A DNA stretch of 64,000 bases from Streptomyces kronopolitis (GTDB taxonomy: Bacteria; Actinomycetota; Actinomycetes; Streptomycetales; Streptomycetaceae): positions 1-64,000 of the forward strand of contig NZ_BMND01000011.1 in the NCBI RefSeq assembly GCF_014646275.1, written 5' to 3'. Positions within the stretch are counted from its first letter, which is position 1; every line of letters starts with the position of its first letter. Shown piece after piece: positions 8,551-16,594 of the stretch. A program made the translations under genes and the position numbers. Under the pieces are notes generated by a model. That model did no database searches. It was not told the origin of the DNA and was given only the letters and a program-made list of their open reading frames with translations.

Positions 8551-9597
8551 TCAGTCGCGCACGGGCAGCTCCGCCGCCAGGGCCGCGGCCGCCTGCACCA
8601 GTGGCAGGGCGAGCAGCGCCCCCGTCCCCTCACCCGCAGTGACGCCGTGGTCGAGCAAAGGGTTGAGCGCGATCCGGTCCAGGGCCTTCGCCTGCGCCGG
8701 CTCCCCGCTCGCCTGCCCGGCCACCCACCAGTCCGGCGCCCGGAACGCCACCCGCTGCGCCACCAGCGCACAGGCGGCCGAGACCACGCCGTCCAGGATC
8801 ACCGGGGTGCGGCGCACCGCGCTCTGCAGCAGGAAGCCGGTCATCGCGGTCAGATCCGCGCCGCCGACCGCGGCCAGCAGCTCCAGCTGATCGCCGAGCA
8901 CCGGACGGGCCCGCCGCAGGGCGTCCCGGATCGCCGCACACTTGCGCATCCACGCCAGATCGTCGATCGGGGACCCGCCCCGACCCGTGACCACCGAGGC
9001 GTCCGTGCCGCACAGCGCGGCGATCAGGGTGCTCGCGGCGGTCGTCCCGCCGACGCTCAGATCGCCCAGCACCACCAGGTCGGTGCCGGCGTCCGCCTCC
9101 TCGTCGGCGAGGGCCATCCCGGTCCGGAACGCGGCCTCGGCCTCCTCGGCGGTCAGCGCGTCCTCGATGTCGATCCGCCCCGAACCGCGCCGCACGCGGT
9201 GCCGGGTGACCTCCTCGGGCAGCTCCTCCGGCGCGCAGTCCACCGCCAGATCGACCACCCGCAGCTGCGCCCCCGCGCCGCGGGCCAGCACCGCCGCCGG
9301 GCTCGCCCCGTCCAGCGCGGCCCGGACGAGATCCCTGGTGGTCCCCGCCGGGCGGGCCGAGACACCCAGCTGGGCCACGCCGTGATCGCCCGCGAACAGC
9401 AGCACCCGGGGCCGCGCGAGGGGCCGCACCGGCACCTGCTGCTGCGCGGCGGCCAGCCACTCGCCCAGCTCGTCCAGGCGGCCCAGCGCCCCCGGTGGCA
9501 CGGCCAGGCGCGCCCGCCGTTCCTCGGCGGTCCGGCGCACCCCGCCGTCGGGGCGCTCGATCAGGTGGGCGAAGTCATCGAGATTCAGGGCGCTCAT
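8551..9597 (-). CDS. cobT: Nicotinate-nucleotide:dimethylbenzimidazole phosphoribosyltransferase
   Basis: CobT makes alpha-ribazole 5'-phosphate from dimethylbenzimidazole and nicotinate mononucleotide, supplying the lower ligand of cobalamin. The 348-residue protein has the family motifs LFAGDHGVAQLGVSA near residue 80, GDLSVGGTTAAS near 180, and the C-terminal HGVTAGEGTGALLALPL carrying the catalytic glutamate. I chose the ATG at 9597; an upstream in-frame start reads into the intergenic gap. It follows the methyltransferase-like gene by 16 nt and probably shares a transcript with that gene and cobU. Confidence 0.95.
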   Translation of the reverse strand: MSALNLDDFAHLIERPDGGVRRTAEERRARLAVPPGALGRLDELGEWLAAAQQQVPVRPLARPRVLLFAGDHGVAQLGVSARPAGTTRDLVRAALDGASPAAVLARGAGAQLRVVDLAVDCAPEELPEEVTRHRVRRGSGRIDIEDALTAEEAEAAFRTGMALADEEADAGTDLVVLGDLSVGGTTAASTLIAALCGTDASVVTGRGGSPIDDLAWMRKCAAIRDALRRARPVLGDQLELLAAVGGADLTAMTGFLLQSAVRRTPVILDGVVSAACALVAQRVAFRAPDWWVAGQASGEPAQAKALDRIALNPLLDHGVTAGEGTGALLALPLVQAAAALAAELPVRD

Positions 9598-9613
9598 TGG
9601 GCGCAGATTACCG

Positions 9614-10372
9614 TCAACGCACCGCTGACGAGGCACGTCGGAGGGAACGGGCTCCCGCGAAGCGCACCTCGCACACCAGCGGCGTCAGCGCCCGCAGCAC
9701 CGGCGCCCGCCGCCCGAGCCACGACGGCAGGCCCCACGCCGCCGCCCGCCCCGCCCCACCCGGCGCCGGGACCGGCACGACCTCGCGCACCGCGGCGATC
9801 CCGGGGTGGGTGCCCACCAACCGCGGCAGGTCACCGCGGTCCAGCCCCCAGCGGACCGGCGCCGGCCGCCGGCCCCCGCCCGGCGCGGCCGCGGCCCGCC
9901 GGACCAGCGCCGCGGCTGGCCGTGGCAGGGCGTCAAAGACCAGCGCACCACCGGGAAACCGCTCCGCGCACGCCGCCAGCAGCGCCCGCACCTCCGCCGG
10001 CGGCAGCCGCATCAGCACCCCCGGCGCCGTGACGACGACCCCGTCCCGCGGCTCGTGCACCGCGTCCAGCCAGTCGTGGGCGCCCGCCGGGCAGGCGACC
10101 GTACGCCGCCGGGGCCCGTCCGGCAGCAGCATCCGGCGCACCGCGGCGGCCTGCGGCACCACCACCGTCAGCCAGGTCAGCCGCCCGTTGTCCAGCCGCC
10201 AGAAGCCGGTGTCGAGGCCCTCCCCGAGCGCGACCACCGTCGCCCGCGGGAAGCGCTCCAGATAGCCGCGGACGGCCGCGTCGAAACGCCGCCCGCGCGC
10301 CCCCGGTCCCCGGGCGGGCGACGCGGCCCGCCCGGCCGGCGCACCGGTCCGGGTCCGCTCGGATTCACTCAC
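9614..10372 (-). CDS. Degenerate LCMT/TcmP-type O-methyltransferase
   Basis: The 252-residue protein resembles the leucine carboxyl methyltransferase / TcmP family of SAM-dependent enzymes. The SAM-site region reads VVALGEGLDTGFWRLDNG, where the family usually has a Cys or Gly in place of the first Glu. The following strand is LTWLTVVVPQ, where the family normally has an acidic DVDLP that contacts SAM ribose. That loss makes normal SAM binding doubtful. It starts at GTG 10372, sits 16 nt before cobT and 62 nt after the cobU fusion, and is Ala/Arg-rich at the N-terminus. A role in cobalamin or lower-ligand chemistry is only a guess from position. Confidence 0.75.
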   Translation of the reverse strand: MSESERTRTGAPAGRAASPARGPGARGRRFDAAVRGYLERFPRATVVALGEGLDTGFWRLDNGRLTWLTVVVPQAAAVRRMLLPDGPRRRTVACPAGAHDWLDAVHEPRDGVVVTAPGVLMRLPPAEVRALLAACAERFPGGALVFDALPRPAAALVRRAAAAPGGGRRPAPVRWGLDRGDLPRLVGTHPGIAAVREVVPVPAPGGAGRAAAWGLPSWLGRRAPVLRALTPLVCEVRFAGARSLRRASSAVR

Positions 10373-10434
10373 GCCTCAAGAGCACCCGGCGCCGCTCCCC
10401 GGAGCAAGCGGACACGGGGCCCGCCGGGCCTGTG

Positions 10435-11841
10435 TCATCCACGCAGCGCAAGCGCCTGGCCCGCGACGACCAGCAGCACCTGCTCGCACTCCGCGGCGAA
10501 CGCCGCGTTCAGCCGCCCCAGTTCGTCGCGGAACCGGCGGCCCGCCGGTGTCGCCGGGACGACCCCGGAGCCGACCTCGTTGCTGACCGCCACCACCGGC
10601 CGCGAGGTCGCGCGCACCGCCGCCACCAGCGCGTCGGTCCGCTCCCGCAGCGCCTGCCGTCCCCCGGCCGCCCAGGTCTCCTCGTCCCACGCCCCGACCT
10701 CGTCCATGACGTGCGTCAGCCACAGCGCCAGACAGTCGATCAGCAGCGGCGAGGCATCGGCCGCCCGGCCGGCCCCGGAACCGGCCCCCGCGACGCCCCC
10801 GGCGGCCTCCGCCCCGGGCCCGCCGATGTCCCCCGGACTCGCGGCGTCCTTTCCCGGCCCGCCGACTTCGCTCGGCCTCCCGGCTTCCCTCCCCGGCCTG
10901 GCGGCTTCTCTTCCCGGCCCAGCGGCTTCCCTCCCCGGCCTCCCGGCCTCCAGAAGCGGCACCAGGTCGCACGTCTCCACCGTCCGCCAGCTGCCCGGGC
11001 GCCGCTCCCGGTGCAGCGAGACCCGCTGCGCCCAGTCCTCGTCGCCGTCCCGGGTTCCGCCGGTGGCCACGTACACCACGTCCGGGAAGGCCTCCAGCCG
11101 CCGCTCCGCCTCCACCGACTTGCCGCTGCGCGCCCCGCCCAGCACCAGCGTCCGCCGCGGCAGATCCGGCACCGCGTGATACTCCCCGACCACCAGCGAA
11201 CTGCCGTCCGCCACCGCGCGGGCCCCAGCCGCCGCCAGCCTGCGGTGCAGCTCGGGGCCCGGCGGCACGCCGTGGTCCACGTGCACCGCGACCACGTCCG
11301 TCGCCGCGTCGACCAGCCCGCCCGCCCGCAGCCGGGCCAGCGCGTCCGGCCGCTCCAGCACATCGAGCAGCACCATGTCGTAGGGCCCCGCGCCGCCCCG
11401 GTCGCGGTCCCCGCCGCCCGCCAGCCCGGCCGGTGCCGCGCCCGGCGGCAGATACAGCAGCCGCTCGCCTTCCGCCCCGGTGATCTCGTAGCCGGTGCCG
11501 GGGATGTCCACCGCGACCGCCCGCACCCGGTGCCCGTCGAGCAGGGCAAGCTCCCGCCCGTCGGCGACCCGCGCCGGCTGCGGCAGCCCGGCCGGCACCT
11601 CCATCGCCGGGCCGTCGTGCGGATGCGAGAGCAGCACCTGCCGGACGCCCGCCAGCGACCGCCCGGCCCGGGCCGCCGCGAAGGCCGGCCCCGGCGTCAG
11701 ATCGATCAGCAGCACGCCGTCGACGAGCAGCGCGGTCGCCGCCCGCGCCCCGTCGCCGACGGCCGTCGCGCAGGCGGCACACGGGCAGCCGGGGCGCGGC
11801 AGCCCCCGCGGGGCCCCGGTGCCGAGGAGAGTCACATCCAC
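10435..11841 (-). CDS. cobU: MBL-fold domain fused to adenosylcobinamide kinase/guanylyltransferase
   Basis: The C-terminal half is CobU, which phosphorylates adenosylcobinamide and transfers GMP to it. It has the P-loop GGARSGKS, followed by YVATGGTRDGDEDW, the HRERRPGSW guanylylation segment with its histidine, and VSNEVGSGVVP. The N-terminal ~220 residues look like a metallo-beta-lactamase/PhnP-type domain: LLGTGAPRG, a GCPCAAC cysteine group and SHPHDGPA, an imperfect form of HxHxDH. Between the CobU halves is a Gly/Pro insertion of about 65 residues. I chose the GTG at 11841 because homologous proteins begin at this DVTLLGTGAP strand. The start lacks a strong ribosome site. Length is 468 residues versus about 180 for lone CobU. 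Confidence 0.9.
   Translation of the reverse strand: MDVTLLGTGAPRGLPRPGCPCAACATAVGDGARAATALLVDGVLLIDLTPGPAFAAARAGRSLAGVRQVLLSHPHDGPAMEVPAGLPQPARVADGRELALLDGHRVRAVAVDIPGTGYEITGAEGERLLYLPPGAAPAGLAGGGDRDRGGAGPYDMVLLDVLERPDALARLRAGGLVDAATDVVAVHVDHGVPPGPELHRRLAAAGARAVADGSSLVVGEYHAVPDLPRRTLVLGGARSGKSVEAERRLEAFPDVVYVATGGTRDGDEDWAQRVSLHRERRPGSWRTVETCDLVPLLEAGRPGREAAGPGREAARPGREAGRPSEVGGPGKDAASPGDIGGPGAEAAGGVAGAGSGAGRAADASPLLIDCLALWLTHVMDEVGAWDEETWAAGGRQALRERTDALVAAVRATSRPVVAVSNEVGSGVVPATPAGRRFRDELGRLNAAFAAECEQVLLVVAGQALALRG
10882..10944 (-). repeat. Three 21-bp in-frame repeats inside cobU
   Basis: Three adjacent 21-bp units (10882-10902, 10903-10923, 10924-10944) encode the heptapeptide [RG]PGREA[AG]. 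More degenerate heptads follow downstream in the protein. They lie in the linker-like insertion of the CobU domain. Confidence 0.85.
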
Positions 11842-12002
11842 ACCGCCGAGTTTCTCGCGTCCGGCCGCGGGCAGCGCGGCGGGGGCGGACTCGACACGGC
11901 CGTTAGGCTGCCGATCAGCACGGAAGCACGCCCTCGCGCGACGTGGCGGGACCACGTCCGCGGCGGCACGGACTCGTACCCGGTGGGATCCAGGAGGCGG
12001 AC

Positions 12003-12218
12003 ATGGCGTGGACGTGGCGGTTCGAGACGGCGGACGGCGCGGAGGCGGCCCCCGCCGTGCAGCCGGAGGAGTTCACCACGCAGGGCGACGCGGAGTCCTG
12101 GATCGGCGAGGAGTGGAAGGCCCTCCTGGAGGGCGGCGTCGACCAGGTCAGGCTCTTCGAGGACGGCACCGAGATCTACGCGGGCCCGATGAGCCTGCAC
12201 GCGGACGCCGAGGGCTGA
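12003..12218 (+). CDS. Small acidic conserved protein
   Basis: The product is 71 residues, acidic, without a signal peptide or membrane segment. It contains tryptophans near the N-terminus (MAWTWRFETADG) and a central ESWIGEEWKALL helix, then a VDQVRLFEDGTEIYAGPMS strand pair. I do not recognise a function. The ATG has CAGGAGG at the right distance, and a strong bidirectional terminator follows the stop, both supporting a real gene. It is divergent from cobU; a TAGGCT box around 11906 may be its -10. Confidence 0.82.
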   Translation: MAWTWRFETADGAEAAPAVQPEEFTTQGDAESWIGEEWKALLEGGVDQVRLFEDGTEIYAGPMSLHADAEG

Positions 12219-12230
12219 GCCCGCGAAACG

Positions 12231-12268
12231 CGGCGCGGCCGGCCCCCGAGGAGGGGCCGGCCGCGCCG
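12231..12268. terminator. Bidirectional terminator
   Basis: A 16-bp perfect stem with a 6-nt loop separates the convergent 71-residue gene and the DUF3043 gene. It can serve both. Confidence 0.88.
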
Positions 12269-12303
12269 CATTTCTGTCCGCAACAGCGGGGCGAATCCGC
12301 CGG

Positions 12304-12900
12304 TCAGGGGCGCTGACCCCGCTTGACCTGCGGCTTGGGCAGCCGCAGCCGCCGCATCTGGAGCGTGCGCATCACCGCGTACGCCTTCACGCCCTTGAGG
12401 TTCTCCTTCGGGAAGCGCTCTTCGAGCCGCTTGCCCAGACGGAACCAGATCAGCACCGAGTCGAGCACGATCAGCACGATCAGCACCAGCCACAGCAGCA
12501 GCGCGATGCTCTGGATCGAGGGCACCCGGATCATGGTGAGCACCAGGATCACCACGGCCATCGGCAGGAAGAACTCGGCGACGCACCAGCGGGAGTCGAC
12601 GTAGTCCCGGGCGAAGCGGCGCACCGGACCCTTGTCGCGCACCGGCAGATACCGCTCATCGCCGTTGGCCAGCGCCTCGCGCTGACGGGCCATGTCGCTG
12701 CGGCGGGCGTCGCGCTGGGCCTTGGCGGCGTCCTTGCGGTTGGCCGGCGTGTGCGCACGGGAGCGGCGCTGCGACTGCGCCTGGTTGCGTTTGGGCGTCG
12801 CGCGGCCCTTGGGGGCCTGCGGATCGCGGGGCTGCTGGGGCTGGTCCGCGGTCACCTTGGCGGTCGCGGCCTGCTCATCCTTCGAACGGCTTCGGAACAC
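12304..12900 (-). CDS. DUF3043 family membrane protein
   Basis: The 198-residue protein has a basic, Gln/Arg-rich cytosolic N-terminus (residues 1-90), two closely spaced membrane helices (about 110-160) and a conserved basic C-terminus ending QMRRLRLPKPQVKRGQRP. This is the DUF3043 architecture of actinobacteria; function is unknown. The GTG at 12900 is preceded by no Shine-Dalgarno but by a TACTCT box 8 nt away, suggesting a leaderless mRNA. It is divergent from pspA. Confidence 0.86.
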   Translation of the reverse strand: MFRSRSKDEQAATAKVTADQPQQPRDPQAPKGRATPKRNQAQSQRRSRAHTPANRKDAAKAQRDARRSDMARQREALANGDERYLPVRDKGPVRRFARDYVDSRWCVAEFFLPMAVVILVLTMIRVPSIQSIALLLWLVLIVLIVLDSVLIWFRLGKRLEERFPKENLKGVKAYAVMRTLQMRRLRLPKPQVKRGQRP

Positions 12901-12908
12901 AACACCCA

Positions 12909-12914
12909 AGAGTA
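12909..12914 (-). promoter_or_regulatory. -10 box of a leaderless promoter for the DUF3043 gene
   Basis: TACTCT on the minus strand fits TAnnnT and lies 8 nt before the GTG, which lacks a ribosome site. Confidence 0.5.
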
Positions 12915-13216
12915 CGTGCTCGCCGCGGCGGGGCCACGGTCCGACGGGCACGATCCGGCAACGGAGCGCCCCGGGCCGTACCGTCTCACCGGCGGCGCCG
13001 GTGGCGCCAACCCGGTCAGAGCGGGCATCACCCAGCTTTTCCGGACTCTCCACTACTCCCTGGGCGGGAGGAACGGCGCCCGCGATCGTCCTGGAGGAGG
13101 AGCGCATCCGGGCGCGAACAGTGCGGTAATGGAACCAGGGCCCGTACTGTGGGGTCTGTAGATGTGCTGGAGCCTAAGCCCGAGGCGACTCGGTCAGAAG
13201 GGGGCGCGCGAGGCCC
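12915..13216. other. Divergent intergenic region, DUF3043 gene / pspA
   Basis: About 300 nt hold the pspA promoter region. AGAAGGGGG lies about 12 nt or more upstream of the pspA ATG. I see no hairpin or small gene I would defend. Confidence 0.4.
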
Positions 13217-14017
13217 ATGAGCGATGGTGTCATGAAGCGGATGGGGATGATCTTCCGCGCGAAGGCCAACAAGGCCCTGGACCGGGCCGAAGACCCGCGC
13301 GAGACCCTCGACTACTCGTACCAGAAGCAGCTGGAGCTGCTGCAGAAGGTGCGCCGCGGGGTCGCCGACGTGGCGACCTCCCGCAAGCGCCTGGAGCTGC
13401 AGCTCAACCAGCTCCAGGGCCAGTCCGCCAAGCTGGAGGACCAGGGCCGCAAGGCGCTGGCGCTCGGCCGCGAGGACCTGGCCCGTGAGGCGCTGACCCG
13501 CCGCAGCGCGCTGCAGCAGCAGGTCACCGACCTGGAGACGCAGCACCAGACCCTGCAGGGCGAGGAGGAGAAGCTCACCCTCGCCTCCCAGCGGCTGCAG
13601 GCCAAGGTCGACGCGTTCCGCACCAAGAAGGAGACGATCAAGGCCACGTACACGGCCGCCCAGGCGCAGACCCGGATCGGAGAGGCCTTCTCCGGCATCT
13701 CCGAGGAGATGGGCGACGTCGGCATGGCCATCCAGCGCGCGGAGGACAAGACCGCGCAGCTGCAGGCCAGGGCCGGTGCCATCGACGAGCTGATGGCCTC
13801 CGGCGCGCTGGACGACCCGTCCGGCATGGCCAAGGACGACATCACCGCCGAGCTGGACCGGCTCTCCGGTGGCAGCGATGTCGAACTGGAGCTGCAGCGG
13901 ATGAAGGCCGAACTCGCCGGGGGGCCGTCCGACGGCCAGCAGGCCCTGGAGAGCGGCCAGAACGGCGGGTCCCAGCCCGCCCGGCCGCAGGACCAGCCGC
14001 GTTTCGACAAGCAGTGA
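13217..14017 (+). CDS. pspA: PspA/IM30 membrane-stress protein
   Basis: PspA proteins coat stressed membranes as ESCRT-III-like helical polymers. The 266-residue product begins with an amphipathic helix followed by KANKALDRAEDPRETLDYSY, then a long coiled coil to about residue 190 rich in Gln, Glu and Lys. The C-terminal 45 residues are Gly/Gln-rich and disordered. It is followed by PspAA and then a two-component system, a context like Bacillus liaIH-liaSR. The ATG at 13217 gives the family-typical N-terminus; an internal Met at residue 6 is the alternative. Confidence 0.95.
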   Translation: MSDGVMKRMGMIFRAKANKALDRAEDPRETLDYSYQKQLELLQKVRRGVADVATSRKRLELQLNQLQGQSAKLEDQGRKALALGREDLAREALTRRSALQQQVTDLETQHQTLQGEEEKLTLASQRLQAKVDAFRTKKETIKATYTAAQAQTRIGEAFSGISEEMGDVGMAIQRAEDKTAQLQARAGAIDELMASGALDDPSGMAKDDITAELDRLSGGSDVELELQRMKAELAGGPSDGQQALESGQNGGSQPARPQDQPRFDKQ

Positions 14018-14073
14018 CGGTCCGCGGCCGCTAGCCTCGCAGAGATCGTCGGACCGGACCAAGGGAGACCGTC

Positions 14074-14352
14074 GTGATCGTACGGATCATGGGGGAGGGC
14101 CAGGTGAAGCTGGACGATGCCCACTTCACCGAGCTCAACAAGCTGGACGATGAGCTGCTCGCCGAGATGGAGAGCGGCGACGAAGAAGGCTTCCGGCGCA
14201 CCCTCGGCGCCCTGCTCGACGCGGTGCGCCGCCTGGGCGCACCGCTTCCCGACGACGCCCTCGAACCGTCCGCCCTCATCCTGCCGTCCCCGGACGCCTC
14301 GCTCGACGAGGTCCGGGAAATGCTCAGTGACGACGGGCTGATCCCGGGCTGA
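14074..14352 (+). CDS. PspA-associated protein PspAA
   Basis: The 92-residue acidic protein matches the actinobacterial PspAA domain, which is encoded next to pspA. It begins MIVRIMGEGQVKL and ends in an ALILPSPDASLDEVREML segment typical of that family. No membrane segment is present, so it probably acts as a soluble PspA partner. The GTG start has AAGGGAG 6 nt upstream. It lies 56 nt after pspA, and a TAGCCT box in that gap may give it its own promoter. Confidence 0.87.
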   Translation: MIVRIMGEGQVKLDDAHFTELNKLDDELLAEMESGDEEGFRRTLGALLDAVRRLGAPLPDDALEPSALILPSPDASLDEVREMLSDDGLIPG

Positions 14353-14393
14353 ATTCCGGCCGGGCCGCGCCCGGTCACTCCACTCCAGCGCAC

Positions 14394-14424
14394 AGCGCCC
14401 CGGTCCCCCGCGGACCGGGGCGCT
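14394..14424 (+). terminator. Terminator after pspA-pspAA
   Basis: A 13-bp perfect stem with a 5-nt loop. Its last base is also the first base of the -10 box of the following kinase gene. Confidence 0.82.
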
Positions 14425-14429
14425 ACCGT
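14424..14429 (+). promoter_or_regulatory. -10 box of a leaderless promoter for the sensor kinase
   Basis: TACCGT lies 8 nt before the kinase GTG, which lacks a ribosome site. The -35 region would fall within the terminator stem. Confidence 0.5.
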
Positions 14430-14437
14430 TTGCTCTT

Positions 14438-15739
14438 GTGAGCCTCCTCGATCCCCGCCCGGACACCTCGCGCGCCGGCCGCTTCCAGTGGCACCGCACG
14501 CATCCGCGCGCGTGGGACGCCCTCGTCGCCGTCGTCGCCTTCGGGCTCATCCTGTTCGGCGCGATGGCCGGTCCGCACGGCCAGCAGGGTGCGCGCTTCG
14601 TCCGCCACGAGCTGTCCGCCGCCGGTGTGGCGCTGGCCGCGCTGGCCTGCGCCGCCCTGGTCCTGCGCCACCGGCTGCCGCGCACCGTCCTGGCCGCGAC
14701 GGTCGTGCTCACCCTCGGGGAGCTGCTCACCCGCACCGACACCCAGGGCGTCCCGGTGGCCGCCGCCACCGTGATCGCCCTCTACGGACTGGCCTCCCGC
14801 ACCGACCGCCCCACCACCTGGCGGGTCGGCGCGCTGACCATCGTCGTGCTGACCGCCGCCGCCATGCTCTACGGGCCGCGCCCCTGGTACGCGCAGGAGA
14901 ACATCGGGATCTTCGCCTGGACCGGCATGGCCGCGGCGGCGGGCGACGCGGTCCGCAGCCGCCGCGCCTTCGTCGACGCCATCCGGGAGCGCGCCGAACG
15001 CGCCGAGCGCACCCGCGACGAGGAGGCCCGGCGCCGGGTCGCCGAGGAGCGCCTGCGGATCGCCCGCGAGCTGCACGACGTGGTCGCCCATCACATCGCC
15101 CTGGTCAACGTCCAGGCCGGGGTGGCCTCGCACGTCATGGACAACCGCCCCGACCAGGCCAAGGAGGCGCTGGCGCATGTGCGCGAGGCGTCCCGCTCGG
15201 CGCTGGAGGAACTCCGCACCACCGTCGGCCTGTTGCGGCAGTCCGACGACCCCAAGGCGCCCACCGAGCCGGCCCCGGGCCTGGGCGTCCTCGACCAGCT
15301 CGTCGACGGGTTCGTCCGGGCCGGCATCCCCGTCGACCTGGAGATCCCGCACGCGCCCCGGGCGCTGCCCGCCTCCGTCGACCTCACCGCCTACCGCGTG
15401 GTCCAGGAGGCCCTGACCAACGTCCACAAGCACGCCGGGGAGGGGGCCCGGGCCACGGTCCGGATCGTCCACGCCGACACCGCGCTGACCGTCACCGTCC
15501 TGGACGACGGGGCGGGCCGGGCCGGCGTACCGCGCCAGAAGGGCGGCGAGCGGCCGTCCGTCGACCCGGACCGCCTCACCGAGCCGGAGGACAGCGGCGG
15601 CGGCCACGGCCTGATCGGGATGCGCGAGCGGGTCTTCGCGCTGCGCGGCACCGTCGAGACCGGCCCCCGCGCGGCCGGCGGCTTCCAGGTGCGGGTGACC
15701 CTTCCACTGCAGTCCGTCCGTACGGGGGAGACCACATGA
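14438..15739 (+). CDS. LiaS/NarX-type sensor histidine kinase
   Basis: A 433-residue membrane sensor kinase with four or five N-terminal helices, no large extracellular domain, a coiled-coil linker near residue 190, a HisKA_3 dimerisation helix (ARELHDVVAHHIALVNVQ, phospho-acceptor His about 212) and a HATPase_c domain with DDGAGRAG and GHGLIGMRER glycine boxes. It senses from within or at the membrane, as LiaS/VraS-type kinases do. Its stop overlaps the regulator start (ATGA). Downstream of pspA and upstream of an RND exporter, it probably reports envelope stress; the actual signal is unknown. Confidence 0.92.
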   Translation: MSLLDPRPDTSRAGRFQWHRTHPRAWDALVAVVAFGLILFGAMAGPHGQQGARFVRHELSAAGVALAALACAALVLRHRLPRTVLAATVVLTLGELLTRTDTQGVPVAAATVIALYGLASRTDRPTTWRVGALTIVVLTAAAMLYGPRPWYAQENIGIFAWTGMAAAAGDAVRSRRAFVDAIRERAERAERTRDEEARRRVAEERLRIARELHDVVAHHIALVNVQAGVASHVMDNRPDQAKEALAHVREASRSALEELRTTVGLLRQSDDPKAPTEPAPGLGVLDQLVDGFVRAGIPVDLEIPHAPRALPASVDLTAYRVVQEALTNVHKHAGEGARATVRIVHADTALTVTVLDDGAGRAGVPRQKGGERPSVDPDRLTEPEDSGGGHGLIGMRERVFALRGTVETGPRAAGGFQVRVTLPLQSVRTGETT

Positions 15740-16422
15740 CGATCAAGGTGCTGCTCGCCGACGACCAGGCCCTGCTGCGCAGCGCGTTCCGGGTGCTGGT
15801 CGACTCCGAGCCGGACATGCGGGTCGTGGGCGAGGCCTGCGACGGCGCCGGCGCCTACGAACTGACCCGGGCCGAGCGGCCCGACGTCGTCCTGATGGAC
15901 ATCCGGATGCCCGGGGTGGACGGCCTGGCGGCCACCCGCATGATCAGCGAGGACCCCGACCTCACCGGGGTCCGGGTGGTCATCCTGACCACGTTCGAGG
16001 CCGACGACTATGTGGTGCAGTCGCTGCGCAACGGCGCCAGCGGCTTCCTCGGCAAGGGCGCCGAACCCGACGAGATGCTGCACGCCATCCGGATCGCGGC
16101 GGCCGGCGAGGCGCTGCTGTCACCAGTGGCGACCAAGGGCCTGATCGCCAAGTTCCTGGCGCAGGGCAGCGGTTCGGGCGACGGCGGCCGGGCCGGGCGG
16201 GCCACCGGGCGGCTGGCGACGCTGACCGGCCGGGAGCGGGAGGTGCTGACGCTGGTGGCCGGCGGGCTGTCCAACGACGAGATCGCCGGACAGCTCGAGG
16301 TCAGCCCGCTCACCGTCAAGACGCATGTGAACCGTGCGATGGCCAAACTCGGCGCCCGGGACCGCGCCCAGTTGGTGGTCATCGCGTACGAGTCGGGACT
16401 CGTACGCCCACGGGTGCAGTAA
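15736..16422 (+). CDS. NarL/LiaR-type response regulator
   Basis: This 228-residue regulator pairs with the kinase whose stop codon it overlaps. The receiver domain has the DDQ acidic pair near residue 10, the phospho-acceptor in VVLMDIRMPGVDG (Asp about 55), the conserved threonine in ILTTFEADDY and the lysine in FLGKGAEP. A Gly-rich linker leads to a LuxR helix-turn-helix with LTGREREVLTLVAGGLSNDEIA and SPLTVKTHVNRAMAKL. All active-site residues are intact. Likely targets are the neighbouring pspA or RND genes, an inference from position only. Confidence 0.93.
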   Translation: MTIKVLLADDQALLRSAFRVLVDSEPDMRVVGEACDGAGAYELTRAERPDVVLMDIRMPGVDGLAATRMISEDPDLTGVRVVILTTFEADDYVVQSLRNGASGFLGKGAEPDEMLHAIRIAAAGEALLSPVATKGLIAKFLAQGSGSGDGGRAGRATGRLATLTGREREVLTLVAGGLSNDEIAGQLEVSPLTVKTHVNRAMAKLGARDRAQLVVIAYESGLVRPRVQ

Positions 16423-16594
16423 GAACGGCGTAAACGTACTCCGAACGCGGTACACCCCCCGACCGGAAACCGACCTGCGAGCGAGGAAAACCGGCCAGGG
16501 CATGCCGGAAGGTTGAGGTGGGCTGCAAAGGCCCCTGTCGTCGGGCCTGAGCAGGCCCCGCCGCCCTTTCGGAACAGAAGAGAGTGACCCCACC

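Noticed and set aside
11842..12002. Cobalamin riboswitch upstream of the cobU fusion
   Set aside because: I looked for the B12-box (AGYCMGgAgaCCKGC-like) here and upstream of cobS and cobT and did not see it.
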